Origin: Streptomyces kurssanovii
GTDB taxonomy: Bacteria > Actinomycetota > Actinomycetes > Streptomycetales > Streptomycetaceae
Direction: 5' to 3'
Assembly (NCBI RefSeq): GCF_014649695.1
Contig: NZ_BMTN01000004.1
Coordinates: 496,001-560,000, forward strand
Length of the DNA: 64,000 nucleotides
Shown one piece after another: positions 17,977 through 26,264 of the stretch. The position numbers were made by a program, and so were the translations under genes. Within the stretch, counting starts at the first letter, position 1, and the number at the start of each line of letters is the position of its first letter. The notes beneath the pieces are model-generated. The model was not told where the DNA came from and did not search any database. It saw only the letters and a list, made by a program, of their open reading frames with translations.

Positions 17977-18966
17977 GTGCTGATCTCGATAGTTGTCCCG
18001 TGCTTCAACGAAGAGGAGATCATCGGCCGCTTCCACGACCATGTGACCGCCGAACTGGACCTGCTCGGGCAGGAATTCGAGCTGGTCTATGTGGACGACG
18101 GAAGCCAGGACCGGACGCTCGATCTCCTCCAGGAGATCGCCGAGGCCGACTCCCGTACCCGTTACGTCTCCTTCAGCCGCAACTTCGGCAAGGAGGCGGC
18201 GATGCTCGCCGGCCTCCGGCACGCGAAGGGGGACGCGGTCGTCATCATGGACGCCGACCTCCAGCATCCGCCGGAACTCGTGCGCCGCATGCTCCAGCTG
18301 TACGAGGAGGGCTTCGACCAGGTCATCGCCAAGCGCACCCGTAAGGGCGACCGGGTCTCCCGCACGGTGACGGCGCGCGCCTACTACTGGCTGATCAACC
18401 GGCTGGTCGACGTGCAACTCGTGGACGGCGTCGGCGATTTCCGGCTGCTCTCACGGCGTACCGTCGACGCGGTGCTGGAACTGACCGAGTACAACCGTTT
18501 CTCCAAGGGTATTTTCGCCTGGGTCGGATTCCGTACGACGACATTCGAGTACGAGAATGCGGTGCGCGAGCAGGGCCGGTCCAAATGGAGCTTCGGAAAG
18601 CTCCTCAACTACGGCCTCGACGGGCTGCTGTCCTTCAACAACAAACCGCTGCGGGCCGCGATCTATCTGGGAATGCTGCTGCTGGCAGTCGCGATGGGGT
18701 ACGCCGCCTGGATCGTCGGTGTCGCCCTCGCGAACGGCGTGGACACCCCGGGATATGTCACCCTGCTCGTGGCGGTCATCGCGCTCGCCGGCGTACAGAT
18801 GCTGATGCTGGGTGTGGTCGGCGAGTACGTCGGCCGCATCTACTACGAGGTGAAGCGGCGGCCGCACTTCCTGGTGAAGGCGACCAACGCCGGCCTTCCG
18901 CGACAGGAGGACGGCCGACGGGACAGTGACGGGAACAGGCGCGCGGGGGAACTGGTAGGGAAATGA
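17977..18966 (+). CDS. Polyprenyl-phosphate glycosyltransferase, GT2 (CsbB/GtrB/DPM1-like)
   Basis: 329 residues. GT-A domain: ISIVVPCFNEEE at the N-terminus, VDDGSQD near 40, nucleotide-sugar metal site MDADLQHPP near 92, VDGVGDFRLLSRR near 150, and RSKWSFGKL near 205. These are hallmarks of enzymes that load a sugar from UDP/GDP-sugar onto undecaprenyl or dolichyl phosphate. Two membrane helices (about 228-255 and 262-290) anchor it to the cytoplasmic face. Start GTG 17977 has no strong ribosome-binding site. The stop overlaps the ATG of the GtrA gene (ATGA), so both are made together. Confidence 0.92.
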   Translation: MLISIVVPCFNEEEIIGRFHDHVTAELDLLGQEFELVYVDDGSQDRTLDLLQEIAEADSRTRYVSFSRNFGKEAAMLAGLRHAKGDAVVIMDADLQHPPELVRRMLQLYEEGFDQVIAKRTRKGDRVSRTVTARAYYWLINRLVDVQLVDGVGDFRLLSRRTVDAVLELTEYNRFSKGIFAWVGFRTTTFEYENAVREQGRSKWSFGKLLNYGLDGLLSFNNKPLRAAIYLGMLLLAVAMGYAAWIVGVALANGVDTPGYVTLLVAVIALAGVQMLMLGVVGEYVGRIYYEVKRRPHFLVKATNAGLPRQEDGRRDSDGNRRAGELVGK

Positions 18967-19382
18967 CGGTACGGGGCCAGATCGTCAGGTTCGGCCTGGT
19001 GGGGCTGGTGAACACCGGGACGTACTACGGCCTGTACCTGGCCCTGCTCACGGTCCTGCCGTACGTGGCGGCCCACGTCGTCGCCTTCCTGCTGTCCATG
19101 GTCGGGTCGTTCTTCCTGACCTCGTACTTCACGTACCGCACCCGGCCGACGTGGCGGAAGTTCCTGCTGTTCCCGCTCACCAACGCGGCGAACTTCGTGG
19201 TGACGACCAGCGGGGTGTACCTGCTCGTCGACGTGCTGCACTTCGGCAGCACCTGTGCGCCGCTGCTCGCGGCGGCCGCGGCCATCCCGCTGACGTTCGT
19301 CCTGTCGCGGTTCATCATGCTCGGCCCGGACCGCTCACCGGTCCGGCCGGACACGGAACCGGAGCAGGCCGCCGTCCGCTGA
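18963..19382 (+). CDS. GtrA/GtcA-family membrane protein
   Basis: 139 residues with four predicted membrane helices (about 8-27, 34-54, 68-90, 95-115). The pattern RFGLVGLVNTGTYYGLY at the N-terminus and the Phe-rich YFTYRTR loop are typical of GtrA, which is thought to flip polyprenyl-phosphate-linked sugar made by its GT2 partner. ATGA overlap with the GT2 gene. Followed by an exceptionally long hairpin. Confidence 0.92.
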   Translation: MTVRGQIVRFGLVGLVNTGTYYGLYLALLTVLPYVAAHVVAFLLSMVGSFFLTSYFTYRTRPTWRKFLLFPLTNAANFVVTTSGVYLLVDVLHFGSTCAPLLAAAAAIPLTFVLSRFIMLGPDRSPVRPDTEPEQAAVR

Positions 19383-19390
19383 CGGGCGCC

Positions 19391-19443
19391 GTACAGGTCC
19401 GTGCCCCCGCCGATCCACGATCGGCGGGGGCACGGACCTGTAC
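19391..19443. terminator. 25-bp perfect hairpin between convergent genes
   Basis: Arms 19391-19415 and 19419-19443 are exact reverse complements, with a 3-base CAC loop. It fills nearly the whole gap between the GtrA stop (19382) and the polysialyltransferase-like stop (19456). Confidence 0.85.
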
Positions 19444-19455
19444 GGCTCGGGCGGC

Positions 19456-20766
19456 TCAGCGCATCCGGCGCGCCACCTTGCGCAGCACCGGATTCCGACG
19501 CAGCGCCTCGGCCCGCACGGGCGGCGTGGCCCCCGGCAGGCCCAGGCTGGTCAGCCTGCGCCGCTTGAAGTAGCGGGTCAGCCTCTCCTCGGGGAGCGCG
19601 GAGAGGACTGACGCCGCCTCCTCCCGCAGACCCGGGTGGGACGCGGACTGCATGCAGTACCCGACCGCGCGCACCAGGCCGCCGACATCGGCGGTGAGGT
19701 CCACCGGCCTGCCCGCCCGTCCGGTGTCGGTCAGGTCGGGGACGAGGGCGTCGACGATGGTCAGCGGGACGCGGTTGCTGTTCTGGTAGGGGGCGATGCG
19801 CTCCAGCAGCAGTTCGGTGCCCACCCGGGCGGCGGGGATGTCGTAGAAGGCCGCAGCCGTGATCATCGCGGTGGAGAAGCACCCCACGACCAGTTCCGGG
19901 CGGGCCCGTTCGTAGAGCGTCTCCGCCAGCACGGGCGTCCGCAGGACGTGCAGCTCGATGCCGAGATCGGACCCGAGCTCCTCCAGGGCGCGCGTGGAGT
20001 CCGCGGGGGCGCTGGGATGCGGTTTGAACGTGATGACGCGGTGTCCGAGGGCCGCCGCCCCGCGGATCATGCCGAGGTGCAGCTCCTCCTCCTCGTCCCG
20101 GCTGATCAGCTCCAGCGCGGAGAGGTACTGGCCGAGGAGCAGCGCCGTGGGACGCTCAGGACCGGTCTCCGCGGCCGATCCGATCCCGGCGAGCACGGCG
20201 CGGAACTCCGCGTCGGGCACGGCGACCGGCTGGACGCCGTACTCGGACAGCAGCAGCGGCCGCAGGCCGGGCACCAGGTCGAGATGGATCAGCCGGCCGA
20301 TGCGGCTGCTCATCGGCAGCGGGATCTGGTTGCGGGTGGGCCCGTAGCTCATCAGCCCGTCCGCGTACACATGGAGCGGACTGTCCGCGAAGATCGCCGC
20401 GATGGCCCGGGAGGGGTTGGCCTGGATGGACTCGCAGGCGATCTCGACCTTGTCGTCGCCCAGCTCCCAGGCGAGCCGCAGACTCTTCTCCCACAGCAGG
20501 ACGTCCTGGGCCCGGGGGGACCAGCCGGCCGGGTGGTGCGGGCTGATCGTGGCGTTCCAGGAGCGGACCTCGTCGAACTCGGGGCGCAGCGCCTCGAAAC
20601 CGGACATCCGGTCCAGCGGTGTGCCCAGCTCGGGAACGGCCGAGGTGTCACTGACCACCAGGATCCGGCGGTGCTCGGACCGCGGACCGAACAGGCCGGA
20701 ACGGATCGCCGCCGTGACGGTGGCCGCCGCGTACTGGGTGGCGGCGCAGAAGATCTGGACGGTCAT
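19456..20766 (-). CDS. Polysialyltransferase-family protein (alpha-2,8-polyST-like)
   Basis: 436 residues, no signal peptide. The N-terminus (TVQIFCAATQYAAATVTAA) and the middle and C-terminal motifs FKPHPSAPAD, LHVLRTPVLAETLYERA and VVGCFSTAMITAAAFYDIP match the bacterial polysialyltransferase family, where the HP motif and the Ser/Thr loop bind CMP-sugar. Whether the real donor is sialic acid, Kdn or another activated sugar cannot be read here; no sialic-acid biosynthesis genes are in the window. ATG 20766 overlaps the stop of the upstream GT2 gene (ATGA), indicating a two-gene operon. Confidence 0.82.
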   Translation of the reverse strand: MTVQIFCAATQYAAATVTAAIRSGLFGPRSEHRRILVVSDTSAVPELGTPLDRMSGFEALRPEFDEVRSWNATISPHHPAGWSPRAQDVLLWEKSLRLAWELGDDKVEIACESIQANPSRAIAAIFADSPLHVYADGLMSYGPTRNQIPLPMSSRIGRLIHLDLVPGLRPLLLSEYGVQPVAVPDAEFRAVLAGIGSAAETGPERPTALLLGQYLSALELISRDEEEELHLGMIRGAAALGHRVITFKPHPSAPADSTRALEELGSDLGIELHVLRTPVLAETLYERARPELVVGCFSTAMITAAAFYDIPAARVGTELLLERIAPYQNSNRVPLTIVDALVPDLTDTGRAGRPVDLTADVGGLVRAVGYCMQSASHPGLREEAASVLSALPEERLTRYFKRRRLTSLGLPGATPPVRAEALRRNPVLRKVARRMR

Positions 20767-21713
20767 GCGGCGGCCTTTCTGATGATGGTGCGCCGTTCGT
20801 CGTCGAGCCCGGCGAGTGCCCGCTCCAGCTCGGCACCCGGAATGCGTCGCAGGGCCCCGCTGGTGAGGGCCTTGAGCTCGCGGGCGACGGAACGGCTGAA
20901 GCGCCGCCGGTCGCGGAGCTGATGGGCGATGACCACGCAGTAGCCGCGGATCGCCTTCGGCATCAGGAGGTCCGCCTGCGGGTCGTCGGCGAGCTCGGCC
21001 AGTACCTGGTCGAACGCCTTCACGAAGTCCAGCTGCCGCACGTCGCCGATCTGGGTGAGCGAGCTCGCGACGCCCCGCCGGTAGAAGATCTGGTGCAGCG
21101 AGGTCACGGCGTAGGACTCGGCGCTCCGATGCAGTTGCCAGATCCAGGGCCGGTCCTCCGCGGTGCGCAGCCCGTCCGTGAACCGCAGCATGCCCCGGTC
21201 GAGGAGGGAGGCGTCGTAGACGCCGGCCCAGGCGTACGGGTAGTCGACCATGCTCGAGTCGCCGACCGGCAGGATCGACGAGCGCGGGTCCAGCGGCGTG
21301 TCCCGCCGTCCCTCCGGAGCTCGCTGGAGGGTCCGCTGAGAGCCGGTCACCTGCACATGGTCGGTGCGTACGAAGTCCACGCCGAGCCGGTCGATCGCGT
21401 CGACGAGAGCCGCCAGATGACCCCGCCCGAGCCAGTCGTCGCCGTCGAGGAAGGTGATCAGACGGCCGTCGGCCCGGTCGATGCCGGTGTTGCGCGCCGA
21501 CGCGAGTCCCCGGTTCTCCTCGTGGCGGACGACGGCGCTGTTCGGCAGGCGCCGGGTGAGCGCGGTGAGGGCTTCGAAGGTGTCGTCCGTCGAGCGGTCC
21601 TCGACGAAGACGAACTCGAAGTCGTCCCGGGCGTTGTTCACCAGGCCGGCCACCGTATCGGCTATGTACGCGGAGACGTTGTAGCAGGGGACGATGACAG
21701 AGAGCGTGGTCAC
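20763..21713 (-). CDS. GT2-family glycosyltransferase
   Basis: 316 residues. Standard GT-A fold: LSVIVPCYNVSAY at the N-terminus, VEDRSTDDT near 38, ENRGLASARNTGI near 68, and the metal-binding DGDDW near 92. The C-terminal 200 residues are helical, with TAEDRPWIWQLH and conserved Arg/Tyr residues, as in the acceptor domains of capsule and teichoic acid type transferases. Probably primes or alternates with the coupled polysialyltransferase-like protein to build a repeating surface glycan. GTG 21713 has TACCCT 6 bases upstream and no ribosome-binding site, hence a leaderless start. Confidence 0.87.
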   Translation of the reverse strand: MTTLSVIVPCYNVSAYIADTVAGLVNNARDDFEFVFVEDRSTDDTFEALTALTRRLPNSAVVRHEENRGLASARNTGIDRADGRLITFLDGDDWLGRGHLAALVDAIDRLGVDFVRTDHVQVTGSQRTLQRAPEGRRDTPLDPRSSILPVGDSSMVDYPYAWAGVYDASLLDRGMLRFTDGLRTAEDRPWIWQLHRSAESYAVTSLHQIFYRRGVASSLTQIGDVRQLDFVKAFDQVLAELADDPQADLLMPKAIRGYCVVIAHQLRDRRRFSRSVARELKALTSGALRRIPGAELERALAGLDDERRTIIRKAAA

Positions 21714-21719
21714 CGGGCG

Positions 21720-21725
21720 AGGGTA
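21720..21725 (-). promoter_or_regulatory. -10 hexamer of a probable leaderless promoter (glycan operon)
   Basis: Minus-strand TACCCT, 6 bases from GTG 21713. Confidence 0.55.
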
Positions 21726-21974
21726 CGCGCGGCCGATGGAGCGGCCTCTGACGCCGGCGTGAGCGGAAGGTGAACGCCGGATGAGCGTCGGGGGAGGCGG
21801 ACAGGTGGCATCGAGCGCGGTTTCCGGACAGTCGCCGGCGTCCCTGCTCCGGTCCGTCAGGGAAGGCGTTCCGCCGGGCCGGTCCCCTCACGGGAGGAGG
21901 CGGAGTCCGCCCCCGCATCCCGGGCTCTCGCCGAATCGTTTGGCGAATCAGTGGCCCACGCCACTCCCAGTGCC

Positions 21975-21980
21975 TAACAT
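21975..21980 (+). promoter_or_regulatory. Candidate -10 of the SurA-like lipoprotein gene
   Basis: TAACAT, 52 bases before the TTG start. No clear -35. Confidence 0.35.
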
Positions 21981-22032
21981 CGATCACCGCAAGGCCTTGT
22001 GCACCGAAGCACAATCATGCCGGGAGGCCCCT

Positions 22033-22683
22033 TTGCACCGCCGTCGTCGCACCGCGCTCACCGTCTCCGCCGCGCTCATCGCCGCCGCGCCGCTCCTCGC
22101 CGCCTGCGGCAACGACGCGCACCCCGGGACCGCCGCCGTCGTCGGCGGGCAGCGGATCGAGGTGTCCACCGTCCAGGCCAAGGTCCAGGACGTACGCGAC
22201 GCGCAGCAGACCTCGCCGCAGTCCACTCAGCTGATCAAGGACAGCGGGCAGCTCGGCCGGGCCAAGCTGTACGACCTGATCGTCGACCGGGTGGTCGCGA
22301 AGGCCGCGGAGGACGCCGGGGTGAGCGTCAGCCGCAAGGAGATCCAGGACGGGCGTGACGAGCTCGCAGAGCAGTCCGGCGGTGAGGAGCAGCTCGCCGC
22401 CATGTACCTCCAGCAGCGCGGCGTCGCTCCCGACCAGGTCGAGAACGCGGTGCGCCGCGACATCCTGGTCGGCAAGATCGCCACCGCGATCGGCGCGGCG
22501 AACAGCCCTGAGGGCCAGCAGAAGCTGAACGAGGCCTTCACCGCCGCCGCGAAGGACCTCGACATCGATGTGAACCCCCGCTACGGGGCCTGGGACGACG
22601 CGAAGCTGGAGCTCGGGACCTACAAGGCGCCCTGGATCACGCAGGTCTCGCAGGAGGCACAGCCCGTCGAGGCGGGTGCGTAG
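22033..22683 (+). CDS. SurA N-terminal-like lipoprotein (putative chaperone/foldase)
   Basis: 216 residues from TTG 22033; GGGAGG at 22022-22027 fixes this start, and the usual features then follow: RRRR, hydrophobic core, lipobox LLAAC with Cys near 24. The mature part is helical and resembles the SurA/PrsA N-terminal chaperone domain (GGQRIEVSTVQAKVQ, LYDLIVDRVVAKAAEDAGV, RRDILVGKIA), but I do not see the parvulin PPIase domain. A role in folding or holding secreted proteins at the membrane surface is likely. The downstream mazG gene starts 22 bases later but appears to have its own promoter. Confidence 0.82.
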   Translation: MHRRRRTALTVSAALIAAAPLLAACGNDAHPGTAAVVGGQRIEVSTVQAKVQDVRDAQQTSPQSTQLIKDSGQLGRAKLYDLIVDRVVAKAAEDAGVSVSRKEIQDGRDELAEQSGGEEQLAAMYLQQRGVAPDQVENAVRRDILVGKIATAIGAANSPEGQQKLNEAFTAAAKDLDIDVNPRYGAWDDAKLELGTYKAPWITQVSQEAQPVEAGA

Positions 22684-22693
22684 CGGCGGGAGG

Positions 22694-22699
22694 TAGGTT
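22694..22699 (+). promoter_or_regulatory. -10 hexamer of a probable leaderless promoter (mazG)
   Basis: TAGGTT exactly 6 bases before GTG 22706. Confidence 0.55.
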
Positions 22700-22705
22700 C
22701 GGGGT

Positions 22706-23701
22706 GTGACCACCGAAGCACCCGCCGTCGGCCGTATCGTCCTGCTCACCGCCAGCCACCGCGTCGCGCCCGGACTGCTGTCCTGGCCCGCGTGGCGGAC
22801 GCTGCACGCCGCGGACCGGGTGCTGTGCGCGGATCCGCACCACCGGCAGCTGTCGTACCTGCGTGACGCCGGTGTGACCGTCGAGCACGCCGCGCCGAGC
22901 GCGCAGGAGCTCGTGGACGCCTGCGCGGGAGGCCGCACGATCGTCGTCCTGGCCTCCGGCGAGGGCGAGCCGGCCCTCACCGACGGTCTGGCCCGTCTCG
23001 GCGGGTCCGGCCGGGTGGCGATGCCGGACCTGGAACTGCTGCCCGGCGCGTACGACCTGCCCGGTGCTCGGCTGCTGGACCTCGTCGATGTCATGGACCG
23101 CATCCGCCGCGAGTGCCCCTGGTCCTCGCAGCAGACCCACAAGGGCCTGGCCAAGTACGGCATCGAGGAGGCGTACGAGCTCGTCGAGGCCATCGAGGAC
23201 GGTGACCGGGACGAGCTGCGCGAGGAACTGGGGGACGTACTCCTCCAGGTCGTCTTCCACGCGCGCATCGCAGAGGAGGGCGGCCCCGGGGAAGAGGACG
23301 AGCCGTTCTCGATCGACGACGTCGCGGGCACGATCGTCGAGAAACTGATCCACCGCCATCCCCATGTCTTCGGTGAGGAGACCGCCTCGACACCCGAGGA
23401 GGTCAAGGCGCACTGGCTGCGTACCAAGGCGATCGAGAAGCGGCGCGAGTCGGTGACCGATGGGGTCCCGCTCGGCCAGCCGGGTCTCGCGCTGGCCGCG
23501 AAGCTCGCGTCCCGGGTCCGTACGGCCGGCCTCGACGTCCCGCTCCCCGCCGGACAGGGCGTCGGCTACGAGCTGCTCGCCCTCGCCGCACGCGCGGAGG
23601 CGGCGGGCGTCGACCCCGAGGCCGCGCTGCGTGCCGCGGCCCGCGCGTACCGGGACGCGATCCGCGCGGCGGAGGGCCACCCCGGTAACGTCGAGGGGTG
23701 A
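22706..23701 (+). CDS. mazG: Nucleoside triphosphate pyrophosphohydrolase MazG
   Basis: 331 residues. The MazG all-alpha NTP-PPase domain covers about 125-240: RIRRECPWSSQQTHKGLAKY at its start (the CPW motif) and metal-binding EEAYELVEAIEDGD and EELGDVLLQVVFHA (EExxE and ExxD). HRHPHVFG follows. It hydrolyses non-canonical or excess NTPs to NMP and PPi (house-cleaning). The first 110 residues look like a reduced tetrapyrrole-methylase-type domain (GRIVLLTASHRVAPGLL, AADRVLCADPHHRQLSYL), as in YabN-type fusions, but lack its Gly-rich signature. Leaderless-type start at GTG 22706. Its stop overlaps the P450 start by 4 bases. Confidence 0.93.
   Translation: MTTEAPAVGRIVLLTASHRVAPGLLSWPAWRTLHAADRVLCADPHHRQLSYLRDAGVTVEHAAPSAQELVDACAGGRTIVVLASGEGEPALTDGLARLGGSGRVAMPDLELLPGAYDLPGARLLDLVDVMDRIRRECPWSSQQTHKGLAKYGIEEAYELVEAIEDGDRDELREELGDVLLQVVFHARIAEEGGPGEEDEPFSIDDVAGTIVEKLIHRHPHVFGEETASTPEEVKAHWLRTKAIEKRRESVTDGVPLGQPGLALAAKLASRVRTAGLDVPLPAGQGVGYELLALAARAEAAGVDPEAALRAAARAYRDAIRAAEGHPGNVEG
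23686..23691 (+). promoter_or_regulatory. -10 hexamer inside the mazG 3' end (P450 leaderless promoter)
   Basis: TAACGT lies in the last codons of mazG, 6 bases before the P450 GTG at 23698. Confidence 0.5.
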
Positions 23702-24951
23702 ACGACCCGACCGACCGGAACGCCGCTCCCGAACTCTTCACCTGGGAGTTCGCGACCGACCCCTACCCCGCCTACGCCTGGCTGCGCGAGCACTCGCCGG
23801 TGCACCGGACCCGGCTGCCCAGCGGCGTGGAGGCATGGCTGGTCACCCGGTACGTCGACGCCCGACAGGCCCTCGCCGACCAGCGGCTCTCCAAGAACCC
23901 CGCGCATCACGACGAACCGGCGCACGCCAAGGGGAAGACGGGCATCCCGGGCGAGCGCAAGGCGGAGCTGATGACGCATCTGCTGAACATCGACCCGCCG
24001 GACCACACCCGGCTGCGCCGGCTGGTCTCCAAGGCGTTCACCCCGCGCCGTGTGGCCGAGTTCGCGCCGCGGGTGCAGGAGCTGACGGACCGGCTCATCG
24101 ACTCCTTCGCTCAGAAGGGAGAGGCGGACCTGATCCACGAGTTCGCGTTCCCGCTGCCCATCTACGCCATCTGCGACATGCTCGGCGTCCCGCGCGAGGA
24201 CCAGGACGACTTCCGTGACTGGGCGGGGATGATGATCCGCCACGGGGGCGGCCCCCGCGGCGGCGTCGCCCGCTCGGTGAAGAAGATGCGCGGATACCTC
24301 GCGGAGTTGATCCACCGTAAGCGCGAGGAGCCGGGGGACGACCTCATCTCGGGACTCATCAAGGCGTCCGACCACGGCGAGCACCTCACCGAGAACGAGG
24401 CCGCGGCGATGGCCTTCATCCTTCTCTTCGCCGGTTTCGAGACCACCGTGAACCTCATCGGCAACGGGGTGTACGCCCTGCTGCGCAACCCCGGCCAGCG
24501 CGAGCGCCTCCAGGCCTCGCTCGCCTTGGGCGAAAGCGAACTGCTCGCCACCGGTGTCGAGGAACTGCTGCGCTATGACGGGCCGGTGGAGCTCGCGACA
24601 TGGCGGTTCGCCACGGAACCGCTCACCGTCGGCGGGCAGAGGATCGCGGCCGGCGACCCCGTACTCGTCGTGCTCGCGGCCGCCGACCGCGACCCCGAAC
24701 GCTTCGACGCGCCGGACACGCTCGACCTGTCCCGGCGTGACAACCAGCATCTGGGGTACGGGCACGGCATCCATTACTGCCTCGGCGCGCCGCTCGCCCG
24801 GCTCGAGGGGCAGACCGCGCTCGGCACGCTGCTCCGCAGGATGCCTGACTTGCGGCTTGCGGGAGATCCGGCCGATTTGCGGTGGCGTGGGGGACTCATC
24901 ATGCGTGGATTGCGCACTCTGCCCGTTGAGTTCACACCGCAAACAAACTGA
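23698..24951 (+). CDS. Cytochrome P450 (CYP107-like)
   Basis: 417 residues, cytosolic class I bacterial P450. I-helix oxygen-binding motif AGFETT near 241-246, K-helix ELLRYDGPVELATWR, and the heme loop GHGIHYCLG with the thiolate ligand Cys361. All required residues are present. Needs ferredoxin and ferredoxin reductase from elsewhere; none is adjacent. Sequence style resembles the CYP107 family. Its stable position between mazG and rpfB argues for a conserved cellular role, not for a natural-product cluster; substrate unknown. GTG 23698 overlaps the mazG stop (GTGA). Confidence 0.93.
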   Translation: MNDPTDRNAAPELFTWEFATDPYPAYAWLREHSPVHRTRLPSGVEAWLVTRYVDARQALADQRLSKNPAHHDEPAHAKGKTGIPGERKAELMTHLLNIDPPDHTRLRRLVSKAFTPRRVAEFAPRVQELTDRLIDSFAQKGEADLIHEFAFPLPIYAICDMLGVPREDQDDFRDWAGMMIRHGGGPRGGVARSVKKMRGYLAELIHRKREEPGDDLISGLIKASDHGEHLTENEAAAMAFILLFAGFETTVNLIGNGVYALLRNPGQRERLQASLALGESELLATGVEELLRYDGPVELATWRFATEPLTVGGQRIAAGDPVLVVLAAADRDPERFDAPDTLDLSRRDNQHLGYGHGIHYCLGAPLARLEGQTALGTLLRRMPDLRLAGDPADLRWRGGLIMRGLRTLPVEFTPQTN

Positions 24952-24997
24952 CGCAGCGTCAATTCTGTGACTTTCACGTGATCTCCGCTGCATCGAC

Positions 24998-25027
24998 TTG
25001 TGACTCGCGTTCGAATACGGCTACGTT
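24998..25027 (+). promoter_or_regulatory. Candidate promoter for rpfB
   Basis: TTGTGA (24998-25003) and TACGTT (25022-25027) are separated by 18 bp and lie 65 bases before the rpfB ATG. Confidence 0.5.
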
Positions 25028-25091
25028 CACCGTCGACTCGGCATGCAACAGCAGGCCGCAGGTTTTCAGCCGTCACGCGAAAGGCAACCGC

Positions 25092-26081
25092 ATGCTCTCC
25101 GGGAACGGACGACACCGCCGACCCCGCCAGGCTCCGGCCCTCATCGTCGCGGCAGGGGTGACCGGTTCGGCCATCGCCATTCCGCTGCTCGGCGCGGGCT
25201 CGGCCTCCGCCGCGGACGCGAGCACGTGGGACCGCGTCGCGGAGTGCGAGAGCGGCGGCGCCTGGAGCGCCGACTTCGGCAACGGCTTCTACGGCGGCCT
25301 CCAGTTCTCCGAGGAGACCTGGGCCGCGTACGGCGGCACCGTGTACGCGCCGAGCGCCGACCTCGCCAGCCGTTCGCAGCAGATAGCGGTCGCCGAGAAG
25401 GTGCTCGCCGCCGAGGGTCCGCAGGCGTGGCCGGCCTGTGGTCCGCTCGCGGGGCTCGTCGACGACGGCACGGACACCGGTGTCGACCCCGGCATCCTGC
25501 CGCTGCCGCAGCAGAGCGAAGCACCGGCCGCCGAGCCGTCCGAGGACGCCTCCGGCGAGGACGCGCCGACCGGCGCCACGGACAGCGGGACCCGTGAGGG
25601 CTCGTCCGACGGTTCCGGCAGGACCGGAGGAGCGCCGGAGGGTACGGACACCTCCGAGCCGTCCGGTGACGCCGGTGGCGCGCCGGATTCCGCGGACGGG
25701 GCCACCACCGCTCCGGACGCTTCCGGCCCGGCCGACGGGGCTGCGGGTTCGGATCCCGCCGACGACGCGACGAGCGGCGGCGGCAAGCACCGCGGTGCCC
25801 CCGCCGACAACGAGGCGGAAACGGGCAATACGGAAGAGGGTCGCGAAAGTGGCCGTCATGCCTCACGCGGTGACAGTTCCGGCCGTAACGGTGTCGATGG
25901 GGCAACGGGCCCTGACGCCTACACCGTTCAGCCCGGCGACAGCCTGTGTGACATCGCCGCCGAGAAGGACGTACCCGGCGGATGGCCGGCGCTCTACGAG
26001 GCGAACGAAGGCACCGTCGGGGCCGACCCGGACCTCATCCTGCCCGGCCAGAGCCTTGATCTGGGCCTGAATCGAGGCTAG
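25092..26081 (+). CDS. rpfB: Secreted resuscitation-promoting factor with LysM domain (RpfB-type)
   Basis: 329 residues. Signal peptide about 1-40 (RHRRPRQ, hydrophobic core, ASA cleavage site). The Rpf lytic-transglycosylase domain (about 41-118) has WDRVAECESGG with the catalytic Glu in [17 protein letters not shown], and the paired Cys residues. A roughly 150-residue Gly/Ser/Thr/Asp-rich linker follows, then a C-terminal LysM (about 280-329; YTVQPGDSLCDIAAE to LPGQSLDL) that binds peptidoglycan. Cleaves wall glycan during germination and growth. ATG 25092 with AAAGG 7 bases upstream is chosen over upstream in-frame starts. Named RpfB because its shorter paralogue next to eno carries the riboswitch. 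Confidence 0.9.
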   Translation: MLSGNGRHRRPRQAPALIVAAGVTGSAIAIPLLGAGSASAADASTWDRVAECESGGAWSADFGNGFYGGLQFSEETWAAYGGTVYAPSADLASRSQQIAVAEKVLAAEGPQAWPACGPLAGLVDDGTDTGVDPGILPLPQQSEAPAAEPSEDASGEDAPTGATDSGTREGSSDGSGRTGGAPEGTDTSEPSGDAGGAPDSADGATTAPDASGPADGAAGSDPADDATSGGGKHRGAPADNEAETGNTEEGRESGRHASRGDSSGRNGVDGATGPDAYTVQPGDSLCDIAAEKDVPGGWPALYEANEGTVGADPDLILPGQSLDLGLNRG

Positions 26082-26232
26082 TTCGCGTGGCGTTTCGCGG
26101 ACTTATGTCCGTTGTGTGCGAGTGAGACAAGCATCTCTTTGCTGCAACTGGAGCAAATCCTCCCGCGAATTCGCCCACTCCGCCCCTCACCTGCGAAAAC
26201 GGACACGTGCAGGTGGCCGGTTCGGGCGATTT

Positions 26233-26264
26233 CTCCCCGATGTTCGACTTTGAACATCGGGGAG
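26233..26264 (+). terminator. Hairpin after rpfB, overlapping the rpfA promoter
   Basis: Perfect 13-bp arms 26233-26245 and 26252-26264, 6-base loop GACTTT. The right arm contains part of the -35 of the rpfA candidate promoter. Confidence 0.65.

Noticed and set aside
23698-24951. P450 as part of a natural-product cluster
   Set aside because: It is flanked by mazG and rpf/eno core genes with no biosynthetic enzymes.
24952-25091. Second c-di-AMP riboswitch before rpfB
   Set aside because: The leader is short and none of the ydaO conserved blocks is present.
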